A stretch of 64,000 nt of DNA, from positions 62,614 through 126,613 of the forward strand of contig NZ_KQ465117.1 in assembly GCF_001308875.1 (NCBI RefSeq). The letters are read 5' to 3'. The notes under the pieces were generated by a model. That model made no database searches. It was not told where the DNA came from and worked only from the letters and a program-made list of their open reading frames with translations. Made by a program: the position numbers and the translations under genes. Each line of letters opens with the position of its first letter. Position 1 is the stretch's first letter. This DNA is from Lysinibacillus sp. ZYM-1 (GTDB lineage: Bacteria > Bacillota > Bacilli > Bacillales_A > Planococcaceae). Positions 1 to 9,547 of the stretch are shown here, piece after piece.

Positions 1-1353
1 CTTCAACAACCATTAACTATACAAACACTAGCAGACATGCTTCATATCAGTACACGGCATCTATTACGTATCTTTAAAGCCCGTTATGGGGTAGGACCAC
101 AAATTTATTTACAGCAATTAAGAATAGAGCAAGCACAACAATACTTGCTAGAAAATCAATATGGAATAAAAGAAATTGCCATTTCACTTGGTTTTGAAGA
201 TGAATACTATTTTAGTCGTGCCTTTAAAAAGGCAACGAATATGGCACCAAGTAGTTTTAGGCTGAAATATGCATCCCATATGTCCGAAATTGCCATTACA
301 AATGAGAATCATTTTCAATACAATAAGAATCAGCTCGCGCAAGCAAAACGGTTTGAGAATGGAGAAAATGAGATCAAGATGCAAAAGAGGATTCACCATA
401 TAAAACTACCTTTTTTTTTAAGTCTTTTCATTTTACTAGCAGCATGCAATGAAAATACAAACACATCAAAAAGGGATGAACAAACTTCACCAGCTATCGA
501 ACAAACTAGAACTGTCATTGATGATAGTGGACGTGAAGTTGAGATTCCTATGAAGGCAGAGAGAATCGTAACTGATTGGTATCTTGGCCAAATTTTAGCA
601 TTAGATGTTGTACCAGTAGGAGGCGTAACGGCTAACCTTGATTATGCTGCATTTTTAAAGCAACACTACAAGGATGGAGAAATAACTAATATCGGTACTG
701 ATGGTAAGGTGTCATTAGAAAAAGTTCTGGAATTAAAACCAGATTTAATCATTACATGGAATCCAGAAGATGTAGGGAAATACGAAAAAATTGCACCGAC
801 AATTGTCTTTGCCGAAGATGCTCATCAAACAGCAGCTGAGGAAATTAAGGCGATGGGTAATTATTTAGGAAGACAAGAAGGGGCTGAAACATTTACAAAA
901 GAATTTGAAGATCGTATAGCCAAAGCCAAGGAAAAAATTAGTGAGGTGATTCCAGACGGAGCAACATTTACTATTTTTGAAATGTTTGAAAAAAATGCAA
1001 CAATTGTTGGAAATTCAAGCGTATCGGGTGGTAGAGCACTCTATCAAATTTTGGGCATGAAACCTCAAGAAAAGGTGCAGGGGTTATACGATACAAAGGA
1101 AGTAAGTGGTGGACGTTATGAGATTTCCTATGAGGTGGTAGGTGACTATGTAGGTGACTACAACTTCATGATTAACTTCTTTAACAAAGATGGGAAGTTA
1201 CCAGCAACATGGACAAATTTAGATGTCGTTAAAAATAATCAAATAATAGAGCTATCTTCTGAATATTATTTTGCTTCTGATCCGCTTTCAGGCTTACATC
1301 AAGCTGAAGAACTAGCTGACAAAATAGTTGAATTTATGAAGGCTCAACAATAA
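1..1353 (+). CDS. AraC-type regulator fused to siderophore-binding (FeuA/YfiY-like) domain, 5'-truncated
   Basis: The reading frame is open from base 1, so the true start lies upstream; the first ATG at 37 falls inside the HTH region and is not the start. The first ~90 visible residues are the C-terminal part of an AraC/XylS double HTH. From about nt 510 a periplasmic-binding domain of the ferric-siderophore type follows, with a typical RIV...LGQILALDVVPVGG segment. This architecture resembles B. subtilis Btr, which senses bacillibactin and activates uptake genes. The oddity is a hydrophobic segment ending in a lipobox (LAAC, Cys at 445-447) between the domains, preceded by an in-frame ATG at 379. 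The protein could be membrane-tethered, or a separate lipoprotein could start at 379. Uptake genes follow on the same strand. The domain calls are firm; the arrangement in the cell is open. Confidence 0.85.
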   Translation, partial: LQQPLTIQTLADMLHISTRHLLRIFKARYGVGPQIYLQQLRIEQAQQYLLENQYGIKEIAISLGFEDEYYFSRAFKKATNMAPSSFRLKYASHMSEIAITNENHFQYNKNQLAQAKRFENGENEIKMQKRIHHIKLPFFLSLFILLAACNENTNTSKRDEQTSPAIEQTRTVIDDSGREVEIPMKAERIVTDWYLGQILALDVVPVGGVTANLDYAAFLKQHYKDGEITNIGTDGKVSLEKVLELKPDLIITWNPEDVGKYEKIAPTIVFAEDAHQTAAEEIKAMGNYLGRQEGAETFTKEFEDRIAKAKEKISEVIPDGATFTIFEMFEKNATIVGNSSVSGGRALYQILGMKPQEKVQGLYDTKEVSGGRYEISYEVVGDYVGDYNFMINFFNKDGKLPATWTNLDVVKNNQIIELSSEYYFASDPLSGLHQAEELADKIVEFMKAQQ

Positions 1354-1428
1354 CTGTGAGCTATCTATATAAGCAGATAGCTTCAATAGTAGATATGAAG
1401 AATGATATTGCAATAGGAGGCTGCAACC

Positions 1429-3153
1429 ATGTTATTACAGCGCTTTTTCTCATATTACAAACCTTATAAACGCTTATTTATTTTAGATTTTAGCTGCGCC
1501 ATTTTAGTAGCATTAATCGAATTAGCGTTTCCGATTGTTTTAAATAAAGTAATTGACGATATTCTGCCAGATGGCGAAATGAAGTGGATTATTATGGCAA
1601 GTTTATTGCTGTTTGTCTTATATATTTTTAACTCTATTCTTCATTTTATCGTATCATACTGGGGACATATGCTAGGGATTAATATTGAAACGGATATGAG
1701 AAAGGAATCTTTTAGCCATGTACAAAAACTGTCCTTTAGATATTTTGATAATAATAAAACAGGACATCTTGTTTCCCGATTAACAAACGATTTAATGGAT
1801 ATCGGTGAGCTTGCCCATCATGGTCCAGAAGATATCTTTATTGCTGCAATGACAATTATAGGGACATTCGGTGTCATGTTCTATATTGATCCAACCTTTA
1901 CAATACTTATTTTCCTGCTTGTACCTATCATCCTAGTTTTGACGATTATTTTCGGGAAATTAATGTCTAAGGCATTCCGTCAGATGTTTGGGGATATTGC
2001 TGATTTTAATGCTCGTGTTGAAAACAATGTCAGTGGTATTCGCGTTGTGCAGGCTTTTACAAATGAGGAACATGAGATTAAACGCTTTAAGGTAAACAAT
2101 GAAAGATTCCGTATGACCAAACTGTTCTCTTATAAGGTCATGGCTTGGAATGAAGCAATTTCAGGTATTCTGACGAAGGTTTTATCATTATTTACATTAT
2201 TTGTTGGAGCTTACTTTGTGCTAAATGGCCATCTATCAAATGGCGATTTTATCGCGTTTATTTTACTGTCAGGTATTCTGTTAGGTCCAATTAATAAAAT
2301 TAATATGTTTATAGAAAGTTATCCGAAAGGTATGGCAGGATTTAGACGCTATATTGAATTCCTTGAAACAGAGCCTGAAATAGCAGATCGCCCTGAGGCC
2401 AAAGCCATCGATCAAGTTAATGGAGAAATTACATTCACGAATGTATCGTTTGGCTACTCAGATACGAATCGTGCCTTACATCAAATTAATTTAAAGGTTC
2501 GTTCTGGTGAAACAGTTGCCCTAGTGGGACCATCTGGTGCGGGGAAATCTACAATTTGCAGTTTGTTGCCTCGTTTTTATGATGTCAATGAAGGTTCCAT
2601 TAAGATTGATGGTGTTGATATCCGTGATTTTAAATTGCAATCATTGCGCGCCCATATTGGTATTGTTCAACAAGATGTCTTTTTATTTGATGGCACCATT
2701 CGTGATAATATCGCTTACGGAAATTTAAATGCCAGTGAAGAAGATATTTGGTATGCAGCTCAGCGTGCACAGCTGACCGATGTCATCACAGCACTACCAG
2801 AGGGCATGGATACATTAATTGGTGAGCGTGGCGTGAAGTTATCAGGTGGCCAAAAACAAAGATTATCCATTGCACGTATTTTCTTAAAAAACCCAAAAAT
2901 ATTAATTCTAGATGAAGCAACATCCGCATTGGATACGGAAACAGAGCAAGCTATTCAACAAGCATTAAACGAACTTTCCATCGGACGTACAACATTGGTT
3001 ATTGCCCATCGATTAGCTACGATTAAGGATGCAGACAGAATTGTTGTGGTATCGAAAAAAGGCATTATTGAAGAGGGAACACATGAGCAATTAATGGAAC
3101 GAAAACATGCTTATTATGGTTTGTACACAGCTCAATTTGGTTTACAAATATAA
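1429..3153 (+). CDS. ABC exporter, fused permease-ATPase (YwjA-like)
   Basis: A 574-residue half-transporter with an N-terminal six-helix type-1 exporter domain (about 1-310) and a C-terminal nucleotide-binding domain. The ATPase motifs are intact: Walker A GPSGAGKST, signature LSGGQ, Walker B ILILDEATSALD and the switch His in IAHR. It should work as a homodimer in the cytoplasmic membrane. The start has an AGGAGG ribosome binding site about 12 bases upstream. It lies between the siderophore sensor/receptor and the Fe-siderophore importer genes, so a siderophore or related small molecule is a plausible export substrate, but nothing in the sequence fixes the substrate. Length and N-terminal sequence recall B. 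subtilis YwjA, from memory only. Confidence 0.85.
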   Translation: MLLQRFFSYYKPYKRLFILDFSCAILVALIELAFPIVLNKVIDDILPDGEMKWIIMASLLLFVLYIFNSILHFIVSYWGHMLGINIETDMRKESFSHVQKLSFRYFDNNKTGHLVSRLTNDLMDIGELAHHGPEDIFIAAMTIIGTFGVMFYIDPTFTILIFLLVPIILVLTIIFGKLMSKAFRQMFGDIADFNARVENNVSGIRVVQAFTNEEHEIKRFKVNNERFRMTKLFSYKVMAWNEAISGILTKVLSLFTLFVGAYFVLNGHLSNGDFIAFILLSGILLGPINKINMFIESYPKGMAGFRRYIEFLETEPEIADRPEAKAIDQVNGEITFTNVSFGYSDTNRALHQINLKVRSGETVALVGPSGAGKSTICSLLPRFYDVNEGSIKIDGVDIRDFKLQSLRAHIGIVQQDVFLFDGTIRDNIAYGNLNASEEDIWYAAQRAQLTDVITALPEGMDTLIGERGVKLSGGQKQRLSIARIFLKNPKILILDEATSALDTETEQAIQQALNELSIGRTTLVIAHRLATIKDADRIVVVSKKGIIEEGTHEQLMERKHAYYGLYTAQFGLQI

Positions 3154-3194
3154 GGTTGATAAAAAGCACTCTCAAAAATGAAAGGAAGTTAAAC

Positions 3195-3989
3195 ATGTCA
3201 GTACTTGAAATAGATCGTGTGGCGATTGGTTATTCCTCGACGCTCATTGTCAATGATTTAAGTGTGGAAATTCCAAAAGGACAAATTTCCACAATTATCG
3301 GTCCCAATGGTTGTGGCAAATCTACTTTATTAAAGGCGGTAGCTCGTGTACTACATACGCAAAGCGGGGCAGTCTATTTAGATGGCAAAGCAATCCATCA
3401 ATTAAAGACCAAAGAAGTAGCCAAAAGAATGGCTATTTTACCTCAAACGGCAACAGCTCCAGGAGGATTAACTGTTTTTGAGTTGGTGTCATATGGTCGC
3501 TTTCCTCACCAAGTAGGGTTTGGAACATTGCGCAAAGAAGACTATGAGTATATCCATTGGGCTATTGATGTGACGGGATTAAGGGAATTTAGTGATCGAC
3601 CAATTGAAGCATTGTCAGGTGGTCAACGCCAAAGGGTGTGGATAGCGATGGCATTGGCTCAAGGCACAGATATTTTAGTACTGGATGAACCAACCACGTA
3701 TTTGGATTTAGCCCATCAGCTAGATATTTTATTGCTGCTACAAAAGTTAAATAAAGAAGAAGGTCGAACAATAATTATGGTATTGCATGATTTGAATCAT
3801 GCATCACGATTCTCACACTTTATCATGGCCATGAGAGACGGAAATTTAATTGTGAATGGAAGTCCAGAAGAAGTGATGACAAAGGAAAATTTACAAAGCG
3901 TTTTCAATATTGATGCTGAAATGGCTGTTTGTCCATATAGTAAAAATCCAATCTGCCTATCATATCAGCTATACGACATGAAGAAATAA
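3195..3989 (+). CDS. Fe3+-siderophore ABC transporter ATP-binding protein (YusV/FhuC type)
   Basis: A 264-residue cytoplasmic ATPase that powers ferric-siderophore import. Walker A (GPNGCGKST), signature LSGGQRQR, Walker B (ILVLDEPTTYLD) and the H-loop (VLHDLNHA) are all present. A TTG at 3156 would extend the frame by 13 residues, but the ATG at 3195 is chosen because AAAGGAAG sits just upstream and the protein then begins directly with the ABC fold. It lies 41 bases after the exporter and 46 bases before the first permease, so it is probably cotranscribed with them. The binding protein of the system would be the lipoprotein-like domain at the window start or one encoded elsewhere. Confidence 0.92.
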   Translation: MSVLEIDRVAIGYSSTLIVNDLSVEIPKGQISTIIGPNGCGKSTLLKAVARVLHTQSGAVYLDGKAIHQLKTKEVAKRMAILPQTATAPGGLTVFELVSYGRFPHQVGFGTLRKEDYEYIHWAIDVTGLREFSDRPIEALSGGQRQRVWIAMALAQGTDILVLDEPTTYLDLAHQLDILLLLQKLNKEEGRTIIMVLHDLNHASRFSHFIMAMRDGNLIVNGSPEEVMTKENLQSVFNIDAEMAVCPYSKNPICLSYQLYDMKK

Positions 3990-4035
3990 CATCTAGCGAG
4001 TATGTTTATTGGGAAGTTTATAAGGAGGAAATAAA

Positions 4036-5088
4036 ATGACTACATCGACAGGAGTAGGAGAGCTCAACGATATAGAGGAGCTACAGAAACGATCTCATCC
4101 GATCCGTGGAGTAGTAGCTTTAATTGTAGGAGTAATTGGATTAATTTTAGCCATTGGCTTATCGATTTCTTTTGGTGCAGCAGATATTTCATTGGGTACT
4201 GTTTGGACAGCAGTTACCCATTTTTCACCAGAATTAACAACGCATCAAATTATTCATGATATCCGCTTACCACGAGTACTTGGTGCAGCTTTAGTAGGAG
4301 CAAGCTTTGCAGTAGCAGGGGCGATTATGCAGGGAATGACACGTAACCCATTAGCAGACTCAGGATTATTAGGATTAAATTCTGGAGCGGCATTTATGTT
4401 GGCAGTGTGCTTTGCCTTTTTCCCAGGTTTGCCTTATATGTATTTAATTTTATGGTCCTTTGTAGGCGCAGGCCTTGGTGTTGCCATTGTTTATGGTATT
4501 GGATCACTGTCTAAAGGTGGCTTAACACCTATGCGGCTCGTTTTGGCTGGTGCAGCTGTTAGTGCATTGCTTGGAGCACTAGGAGAAGGAATTGCCCTTT
4601 ATTATCGCATTGGTCAAGACCTAGCCTTTTGGTATGCAGGTGGTGTTTCAGGAACAAAGTGGAGTCATCTACAAATACTATCACCCTGGATACTTATTGC
4701 GATGATAGGAGCTCTTATTTTATCACGTTCAATCACTGTGCTGAGTTTAGGGGAAGAAATTGCTGTTGGACTCGGACAACGTACGGCTGTTGTAAAAGTA
4801 TGGGGAATGATTATTGTGTTAATTTTAGCTGGTGCAGCAGTTTCTGTTGTGGGAGCAGTTGGTTTTGTAGGCTTAATAATCCCTCATTTAACGAGATACA
4901 TAGTTGGTCATGATTATCGCTGGATTATCGCTTGTTCTTTGGTATATGGGGCATTGCTTGTTGTGTTAGCGGATTTAGTAGCACGTATTATTAACCCACC
5001 TTATGAAACGCCGATTGGTGCTTTAATTGCCTTTATTGGTGTTCCTTTCTTCCTATATTTAGCGCGTAAAGGAGGAAAAGAACTATGA
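4036..5088 (+). CDS. FecCD-family ferric-siderophore permease, first subunit
   Basis: A 350-residue integral membrane protein of the BtuC/FecCD family, which forms the translocation path for ferric siderophores with a second permease. After a charged N-terminus it has about ten hydrophobic segments, and the family block RNPLADSGLLGLNSGAA near residue 110 is clear. Start: ATG with TAAGGAGG eight bases upstream. The stop codon overlaps the next permease start (ATGA), which indicates translational coupling and heterodimer assembly. Closest remembered relatives are YfiZ/FeuB-type permeases; the siderophore specificity cannot be read from sequence. Confidence 0.93.
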   Translation: MTTSTGVGELNDIEELQKRSHPIRGVVALIVGVIGLILAIGLSISFGAADISLGTVWTAVTHFSPELTTHQIIHDIRLPRVLGAALVGASFAVAGAIMQGMTRNPLADSGLLGLNSGAAFMLAVCFAFFPGLPYMYLILWSFVGAGLGVAIVYGIGSLSKGGLTPMRLVLAGAAVSALLGALGEGIALYYRIGQDLAFWYAGGVSGTKWSHLQILSPWILIAMIGALILSRSITVLSLGEEIAVGLGQRTAVVKVWGMIIVLILAGAAVSVVGAVGFVGLIIPHLTRYIVGHDYRWIIACSLVYGALLVVLADLVARIINPPYETPIGALIAFIGVPFFLYLARKGGKEL

Positions 5089-6119
5089 GTAACAGCTATT
5101 TAACGCCAAGTCAGCAGAAGACAAGAAGGAAAAATTTTATCATTATTGCTACACTGCTTGTTTTAATCTTTATTACCTTTGTCATTAGTATGAATACTGG
5201 GGTAATTAAACTAACGCCAATGGAGGTTTTTCAGACTCTTTTTGGACAAGGGGATGCGCAACAACAATTAATTTTATTTGAATTTAGGCTTCCTAGAATC
5301 GTCATTGCTGTATTAGTAGGCATGGGCTTAGCTGTATCAGGAGCTATTTTACAAGGTGTTTCTAAGAATGCTTTAGCAGACCCAGGTATCTTAGGGATTA
5401 ATGCGGGTGCTGGTCTTGCAGTCATGCTGTATATTTCATTTTTTCCAACTACGAAGGCAGCACCTGTCTATTTACTGCCTGTACTTGCCTTTGTGGGGGC
5501 AGGCTTAACAGCAGTTCTGATTTATTCCCTTTCTTATAAACGACATGAAGGTATTACGCCGATGCGTTTAATCTTAACAGGGGTAGCTGTAGCAGCAGGT
5601 ATTAGCTCGGCAATGATTGTGCTAACACTACGTCTATCGCCTGAAAATTATCAATTTGTGGCAACATGGCTGGCAGGGAGCATTTGGGGTTCGAATTGGA
5701 GATTTGTTCTCTCATTGTTACCATGGTTAGTGATCTTGTTACCATTTGCGTATGCGAAATCGCGGGTACTAAACGTTTTGAATTTAGGCGAATTAACAGC
5801 TGTGGGGTTAGGTGCCTCGATTGAAAAAGAACGTCGTTGGCTATTGGCCGCTGCTGTTGGTCTAGCTGGCGCTAGTGTTTCTGTAAGTGGCGGCATTGGT
5901 TTCGTAGGGCTCATTGCACCACATTTGGCTCGACAGCTTGTTGGTGCAAAGCATCAATTTTTACTCCCTGCTGCAGCACTTTTAGGCGGTTTCCTAGTAT
6001 TAATGGCTGATACAATAGGACGTTCTATCCTAGAGCCTTCAGAGATTCCAGCCGGGATTGTTGTAGCCGTTATAGGCGCTCCTTATTTCTTGTATTTATT
6101 GGCACGATTAAAGGAATAA
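5085..6119 (+). CDS. FecCD-family ferric-siderophore permease, second subunit
   Basis: A 344-residue partner permease of the same family, with about ten membrane helices and the conserved block KNALADPGILGINAGAG around residue 95. It starts four bases inside the preceding gene with GGAGG close upstream. With the ATPase at 3195 it completes a heterodimeric importer (two permeases plus an ATPase dimer). It resembles YfhA/FeuC proteins. The next gene, a flavoprotein, begins 58 bases later and may be read from the same transcript. Confidence 0.93.
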   Translation: MSNSYLTPSQQKTRRKNFIIIATLLVLIFITFVISMNTGVIKLTPMEVFQTLFGQGDAQQQLILFEFRLPRIVIAVLVGMGLAVSGAILQGVSKNALADPGILGINAGAGLAVMLYISFFPTTKAAPVYLLPVLAFVGAGLTAVLIYSLSYKRHEGITPMRLILTGVAVAAGISSAMIVLTLRLSPENYQFVATWLAGSIWGSNWRFVLSLLPWLVILLPFAYAKSRVLNVLNLGELTAVGLGASIEKERRWLLAAAVGLAGASVSVSGGIGFVGLIAPHLARQLVGAKHQFLLPAAALLGGFLVLMADTIGRSILEPSEIPAGIVVAVIGAPYFLYLLARLKE

Positions 6120-6177
6120 ATAATAAAGTCATCTCTGAGAATTATCGAATCAAAATGAAGGGAATGGAATCTGAAAA

Positions 6178-7227
6178 ATGACACAAGAACTCTATGATGT
6201 AACGATTGTTGGCGGTGGTCCAGCAGGTCTCTATACAGCTTTTTACAGTGGAATGCGTGATTTAAAAACGAAAATTATCGAATACAGCTCTCAACTTGGC
6301 GGCCGTATGTTAATTTATCCCGAAAAAATGATTTGGGATGTGGGCGGAGTAACACCTATTTTAGGGGGACAGCTCATTAAACAACTTGTTGAACAAGCTC
6401 AAACATTCGATCCGACAATTGTCTTAAATCAAAAGGTGGAAAAATTAGAAAAACAACAGGACGGAACATTTATATTAACTTCCTCAACCGGAGAAAAGCA
6501 TTATTCCAAAACAGTCATTTTAGCGGTTGGATATGGCGTTCTTTCGATGCAAAAACTTGAAATAGAAGGCGCAGACCGTTATGAAGTAACTAATTTACAC
6601 TACACGGTACAGGAAGTGGAGATTTTCCGTCATAAACATGTCTTAATTTCAGGTGGCGGTAATTCAGCTGTCGATTGGGCAAATGAATTAGAACCAATTG
6701 CAGCGAGTGTTACAGTCGTTCATCGTCGGGAAGATTTTGGTGGCCATGAAAAAAATGTGTCACGAATGAAAGAATCCTCTGTTAGTGTAAAAACACCATA
6801 TGAAGTAGTACAATTACATAGTGATGGCGATTTAATACAGTCTGTATCGATTGTGAATAAAGAGACAGATGCAATCGAGCGAATTGAGGTAGATGCTGTG
6901 ATTGTGAACCATGGCTTAAAATGTGATTATGGTGCACTAGAAGAATGGGGATTAGATATACAAGATGGAGTGGCAATCGTCAATGAAAAAAGGGAAACGA
7001 ATATAGAAGGTATCTATGGTGCAGGTGATTTTATTGACCATCCAAGTAAAGTAAGATTAATAGCAGGTGCCTTTACGGATGGCGTACTAGCATTAAATAG
7101 TGCAAAGTTATTTATAGAGCCGGACGCACCAAAAGTAGCGTATGTTTCGTCCCATAATATACGTTTCAAAGAACGAAATGAAAAAATAGGATTAGTAGAC
7201 GATGATTATCGTGAAGTTCGTGGATAA
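6178..7227 (+). CDS. Ferredoxin/flavodoxin-NADP+ reductase of the thioredoxin-reductase-like type (YumC family)
   Basis: A 349-residue FAD/NAD(P) flavoprotein. The FAD-binding [12 protein letters not shown] motif is at the N-terminus and the nucleotide motif GGGNSAVDW near residue 160; a GAGDF motif near 280 completes the fold. The CxxC of thioredoxin reductase is absent, which is the mark of the YumC-type ferredoxin-NADP reductase. Family members supply electrons to ferredoxin or flavodoxin, and some are linked to iron release. Its place behind a siderophore importer suggests, by inference, that it helps reduce imported iron. Start ATG at 6178 with AAGGGAATGG upstream. Enzyme class is firm; the role in iron release is not shown. 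Confidence 0.88.
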   Translation: MTQELYDVTIVGGGPAGLYTAFYSGMRDLKTKIIEYSSQLGGRMLIYPEKMIWDVGGVTPILGGQLIKQLVEQAQTFDPTIVLNQKVEKLEKQQDGTFILTSSTGEKHYSKTVILAVGYGVLSMQKLEIEGADRYEVTNLHYTVQEVEIFRHKHVLISGGGNSAVDWANELEPIAASVTVVHRREDFGGHEKNVSRMKESSVSVKTPYEVVQLHSDGDLIQSVSIVNKETDAIERIEVDAVIVNHGLKCDYGALEEWGLDIQDGVAIVNEKRETNIEGIYGAGDFIDHPSKVRLIAGAFTDGVLALNSAKLFIEPDAPKVAYVSSHNIRFKERNEKIGLVDDDYREVRG

Positions 7228-7260
7228 AACGATGGATATTTCTCTTTTGATATTTTTTTC

Positions 7261-7290
7261 TTGAAAATAATAAATTGAATATGCTATACT
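7261..7290 (+). promoter_or_regulatory. Candidate sigma-A promoter for rpmE
   Basis: TTGAAA (7261-7266) and TATACT (7285-7290) are 18 bases apart, about 120 bases before rpmE. The previous operon ends at 7227, so rpmE probably starts its own transcript here. Confidence 0.55.
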
Positions 7291-7296
7291 TCGTAG

Positions 7297-7408
7297 GTAT
7301 GCAACGTGTACATATATAGCTGATGGTTTCACTCATATTCGGGCTATGTAAGGTACAGTTCGATAATACTCTGTTCCAGATGGTTCAGGGCGAGAGGAGA
7401 AAACGAAT
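7297..7408 (+). ncRNA. Candidate ribosomal-protein leader RNA of rpmE
   Basis: The roughly 110-base leader between the candidate promoter and rpmE can fold: an ATAGC segment near 7316 pairs with GCTAT near 7345 around an inner TGA/TCA helix, and ACAG near 7357 can pair with CTGT near 7372. Autoregulatory leaders ahead of L31 genes have been described in Firmicutes. I could not check this one against a covariance model, so the assignment rests on position and local pairing. Confidence 0.35.
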
Positions 7409-7612
7409 ATGAAACAAGGAATTCATCCAAACTACAAAGAAGCAACAGTAACTTGCTCTTGTGGGAATACTTTCAAAACTGGTTCAGTAAAAGAAAACAT
7501 CGTTGTCGAGTTCTGCAACGAATGTCACCCATTCTATACTGGCCGTCAAAAATTCGCGTCTGCTGATGGTCGCGTGGATCGTTTCAACAAAAAATACGGT
7601 CTTAAAAACTAA
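7409..7612 (+). CDS. rpmE: 50S ribosomal protein L31, zinc-binding type
   Basis: A 67-residue L31 beginning [12 protein letters not shown], the standard bacterial opening. Both zinc-binding cysteine pairs are visible (CSC near residue 16 and CNEC near residue 37), so this is the zinc-containing form rather than the zinc-free YtiA type that replaces it under zinc starvation. Length matches the family. The start has GAGAGGAG upstream. It is followed by a strong terminator, and tdk comes next as in B. subtilis. In B. subtilis rho precedes rpmE; here the visible upstream neighbour is a siderophore operon. Confidence 0.97.
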   Translation: MKQGIHPNYKEATVTCSCGNTFKTGSVKENIVVEFCNECHPFYTGRQKFASADGRVDRFNKKYGLKN

Positions 7613-7622
7613 TGTTAGTTTA

Positions 7623-7659
7623 ATACCTGCCAAGCATGTGCTTGGCAGGTATTTTTTTC
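7623..7659 (+). terminator. Intrinsic terminator after rpmE
   Basis: ATACCTGCCAAG (7623-7634) pairs perfectly with CTTGGCAGGTAT (7641-7652) and is followed by seven T residues. It lies 11 bases after the rpmE stop. Confidence 0.93.
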
Positions 7660-7725
7660 AGATAATACACGTTGATGCAAGTCTTTTCAAAATCCAGATC
7701 GACAAAAAGAAAGGGAGAAGACAGT

Positions 7726-8298
7726 ATGGCACAGCTATATTTTAAACATGGTGCAATGAATAGTGGAAAATCAATAGAGATTTTAAAAGTTGCCCATAAT
7801 TATGAAGAACAGCAAAAGCCTGTAATGATGTTTACATCAGGTTTAGATACACGTGATGAGGTTGGTTTTGTTTCCAGTCGAGTAGGTTTACGACAGCAAG
7901 CCATTCCTGTTTATGAAGATACAAATATTCTTGAACTTGTTCAAAACAATGCCGTTAAACCATACTGTGTACTTGTGGATGAAGTTCAATTTTTAAAAAA
8001 AGCCCATGTGCTACAACTAGCTAATATTGTGGATGAATTAGATATTCCAGTAATGGGCTTTGGCTTGAAAAATGATTTTCAAAACGAACTATTTGAAGGC
8101 AGCCAATATATGCTTACATATGCCGATAAAATTGAAGAGATGAAAACCATTTGTTGGTTCTGCCATAAAAAAGCAACCATGAATTTACGAGTAGATGAAA
8201 ATGGACAACCTGTGTATACGGGAGATCAAATTCAAATCGGTGGAAACGACTCTTATTATCCAGTGTGCCGTAAATGTCATGCTCACCCTTCGCTATAA
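7726..8298 (+). CDS. tdk: Thymidine kinase (type II)
   Basis: A 190-residue cytosolic enzyme that phosphorylates thymidine to dTMP in the salvage pathway. The P-loop GAMNSGKS is near residue 8, and the zinc-site cysteines lie in CWFC and CRKC in the C-terminal third. The frame extends upstream, but ATG 7726 is chosen because AAGGGAG lies at 7711-7717 and the protein then starts MAQLYF as in the family. It lies between rpmE and prfA, the conserved Bacillaceae order. Confidence 0.95.
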   Translation: MAQLYFKHGAMNSGKSIEILKVAHNYEEQQKPVMMFTSGLDTRDEVGFVSSRVGLRQQAIPVYEDTNILELVQNNAVKPYCVLVDEVQFLKKAHVLQLANIVDELDIPVMGFGLKNDFQNELFEGSQYMLTYADKIEEMKTICWFCHKKATMNLRVDENGQPVYTGDQIQIGGNDSYYPVCRKCHAHPSL

Positions 8299-8389
8299 TG
8301 GAAGAACACAGTAGGAAGCGCTAAGAAAAAGTAGCGTATATGCGAAAAGTTTTTTATACTAAGTAGTGGACATAAACATTGTAAATAAC

Positions 8390-8412
8390 CATTACGCTTT
8401 AGCGTATTTTTG
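8390..8412 (+). terminator. Short terminator-like hairpin between tdk and prfA
   Basis: TACGCT (8393-8398) and AGCGTA (8401-8406) are complementary and followed by TTTTT. A related TAGCGTAT copy occurs at 8332-8339, giving an alternative pairing with CGCTA at 8319-8323. The loop is very short, so real efficiency is doubtful. Confidence 0.45.
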
Positions 8413-8470
8413 ATGAAAGTAGCTCTTGAATAGTGGGAGCATTTTAAGAAACTAAATAGAGGTGAAATCC

Positions 8471-9547
8471 ATGTTTGATCGATTACAAGCAGTGGAGGAT
8501 CGCTATGAAAGGCTAACAGAGCTTTTAAGCGATCCGGATATTGTTAATGACAGTAAGAAGTTACGTGAATATTCTAAGGAACAATCAGATATCCAGGAAA
8601 CTGTGGAGACTTATCGTGAATATAAAAGTGTCAAAGAGCAATTAGTAGATACACGAGAAATGTTAGATAGTGAAAAAGATTCTGATATGCACGAAATGGT
8701 GAAGGAAGAATTTAACCTATTAAAAGAACAGCAGGAAGAGCTAGAAGAACGTTTACGTATTTTATTAATTCCCAAAGACCCTAACGATAATAAAAACGTT
8801 ATTATGGAAATTCGTGGAGCAGCGGGTGGAGACGAGGCAAATATTTTTGCTGGCGATTTATTCAGAATGTACTCTCGTTATGCGGAAACACAAGGCTGGA
8901 AAATTGATATTATGGAAGCCACTCCAAACCCAATGGGGGGCTATAAAGAAGTTATCTTTATGATTAACGGTCAAGGTGCTTATTCAAAATTCAAATTTGA
9001 AAATGGCGCACACCGTGTACAACGTGTACCTGCTACAGAATCGCAAGGACGTATCCATACATCTACAGCAACAGTAGCATGTTTACCTGAGGTAGAAGAA
9101 GTAGACGTTGAAATTCATGAAAAAGATATTCGTGTAGATACATTCGCATCTTCTGGTGCGGGTGGTCAATCCGTTAATACAACAATGTCTGCGGTTCGTA
9201 TGACCCATTTACCAACAGGTGTCGTTGTTTCCATGCAGGATGAGCGTTCACAAATTAAAAACCGTGAAAAAGCAATGAAAATTTTACGTGCTCGTGTTGC
9301 AGATATGTATATGCAAGAAGCGCAAAAAGAGATTGATGCTACACGTAAGTCTGCTGTAGGCTCTGGGGATCGCTCTGAGCGAATTCGCACATATAATTAT
9401 CCACAAAACCGTGTAACGGACCACCGTATTGGATTAACGATTCAAAAGCTAGACCAAATCGTCGAAGGTAGATTGGACGAAATTATCGATACGCTTATTT
9501 TAGAAGAACAAGCATCGAAGTTAGAGCGTTTAAATGATGACCTATAA
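8471..9547 (+). CDS. prfA: Peptide chain release factor 1
   Basis: A 358-residue class I release factor that reads UAA and UAG and triggers peptidyl-tRNA hydrolysis. The catalytic GGQ lies in [11 protein letters not shown] near residue 230, and the stop-codon-reading PAT tripeptide is in RVPATESQG near residue 185. A GTG at 8462 could start the frame three codons earlier, but AGAGGTG six bases before ATG 8471 supports the latter. Its last 14 bases overlap prmC, whose product methylates this GGQ glutamine, so the two are translationally coupled. Confidence 0.97.
   Translation: MFDRLQAVEDRYERLTELLSDPDIVNDSKKLREYSKEQSDIQETVETYREYKSVKEQLVDTREMLDSEKDSDMHEMVKEEFNLLKEQQEELEERLRILLIPKDPNDNKNVIMEIRGAAGGDEANIFAGDLFRMYSRYAETQGWKIDIMEATPNPMGGYKEVIFMINGQGAYSKFKFENGAHRVQRVPATESQGRIHTSTATVACLPEVEEVDVEIHEKDIRVDTFASSGAGGQSVNTTMSAVRMTHLPTGVVVSMQDERSQIKNREKAMKILRARVADMYMQEAQKEIDATRKSAVGSGDRSERIRTYNYPQNRVTDHRIGLTIQKLDQIVEGRLDEIIDTLILEEQASKLERLNDDL

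Noticed and set aside
6131-6157. Fur-box-like sequence before the flavoprotein gene
   Set aside because: Only a partial GAGAATTATC core is seen; it does not fit the TGATAAT-N-ATTATCA pattern well enough. The main operator would lie upstream of the window.
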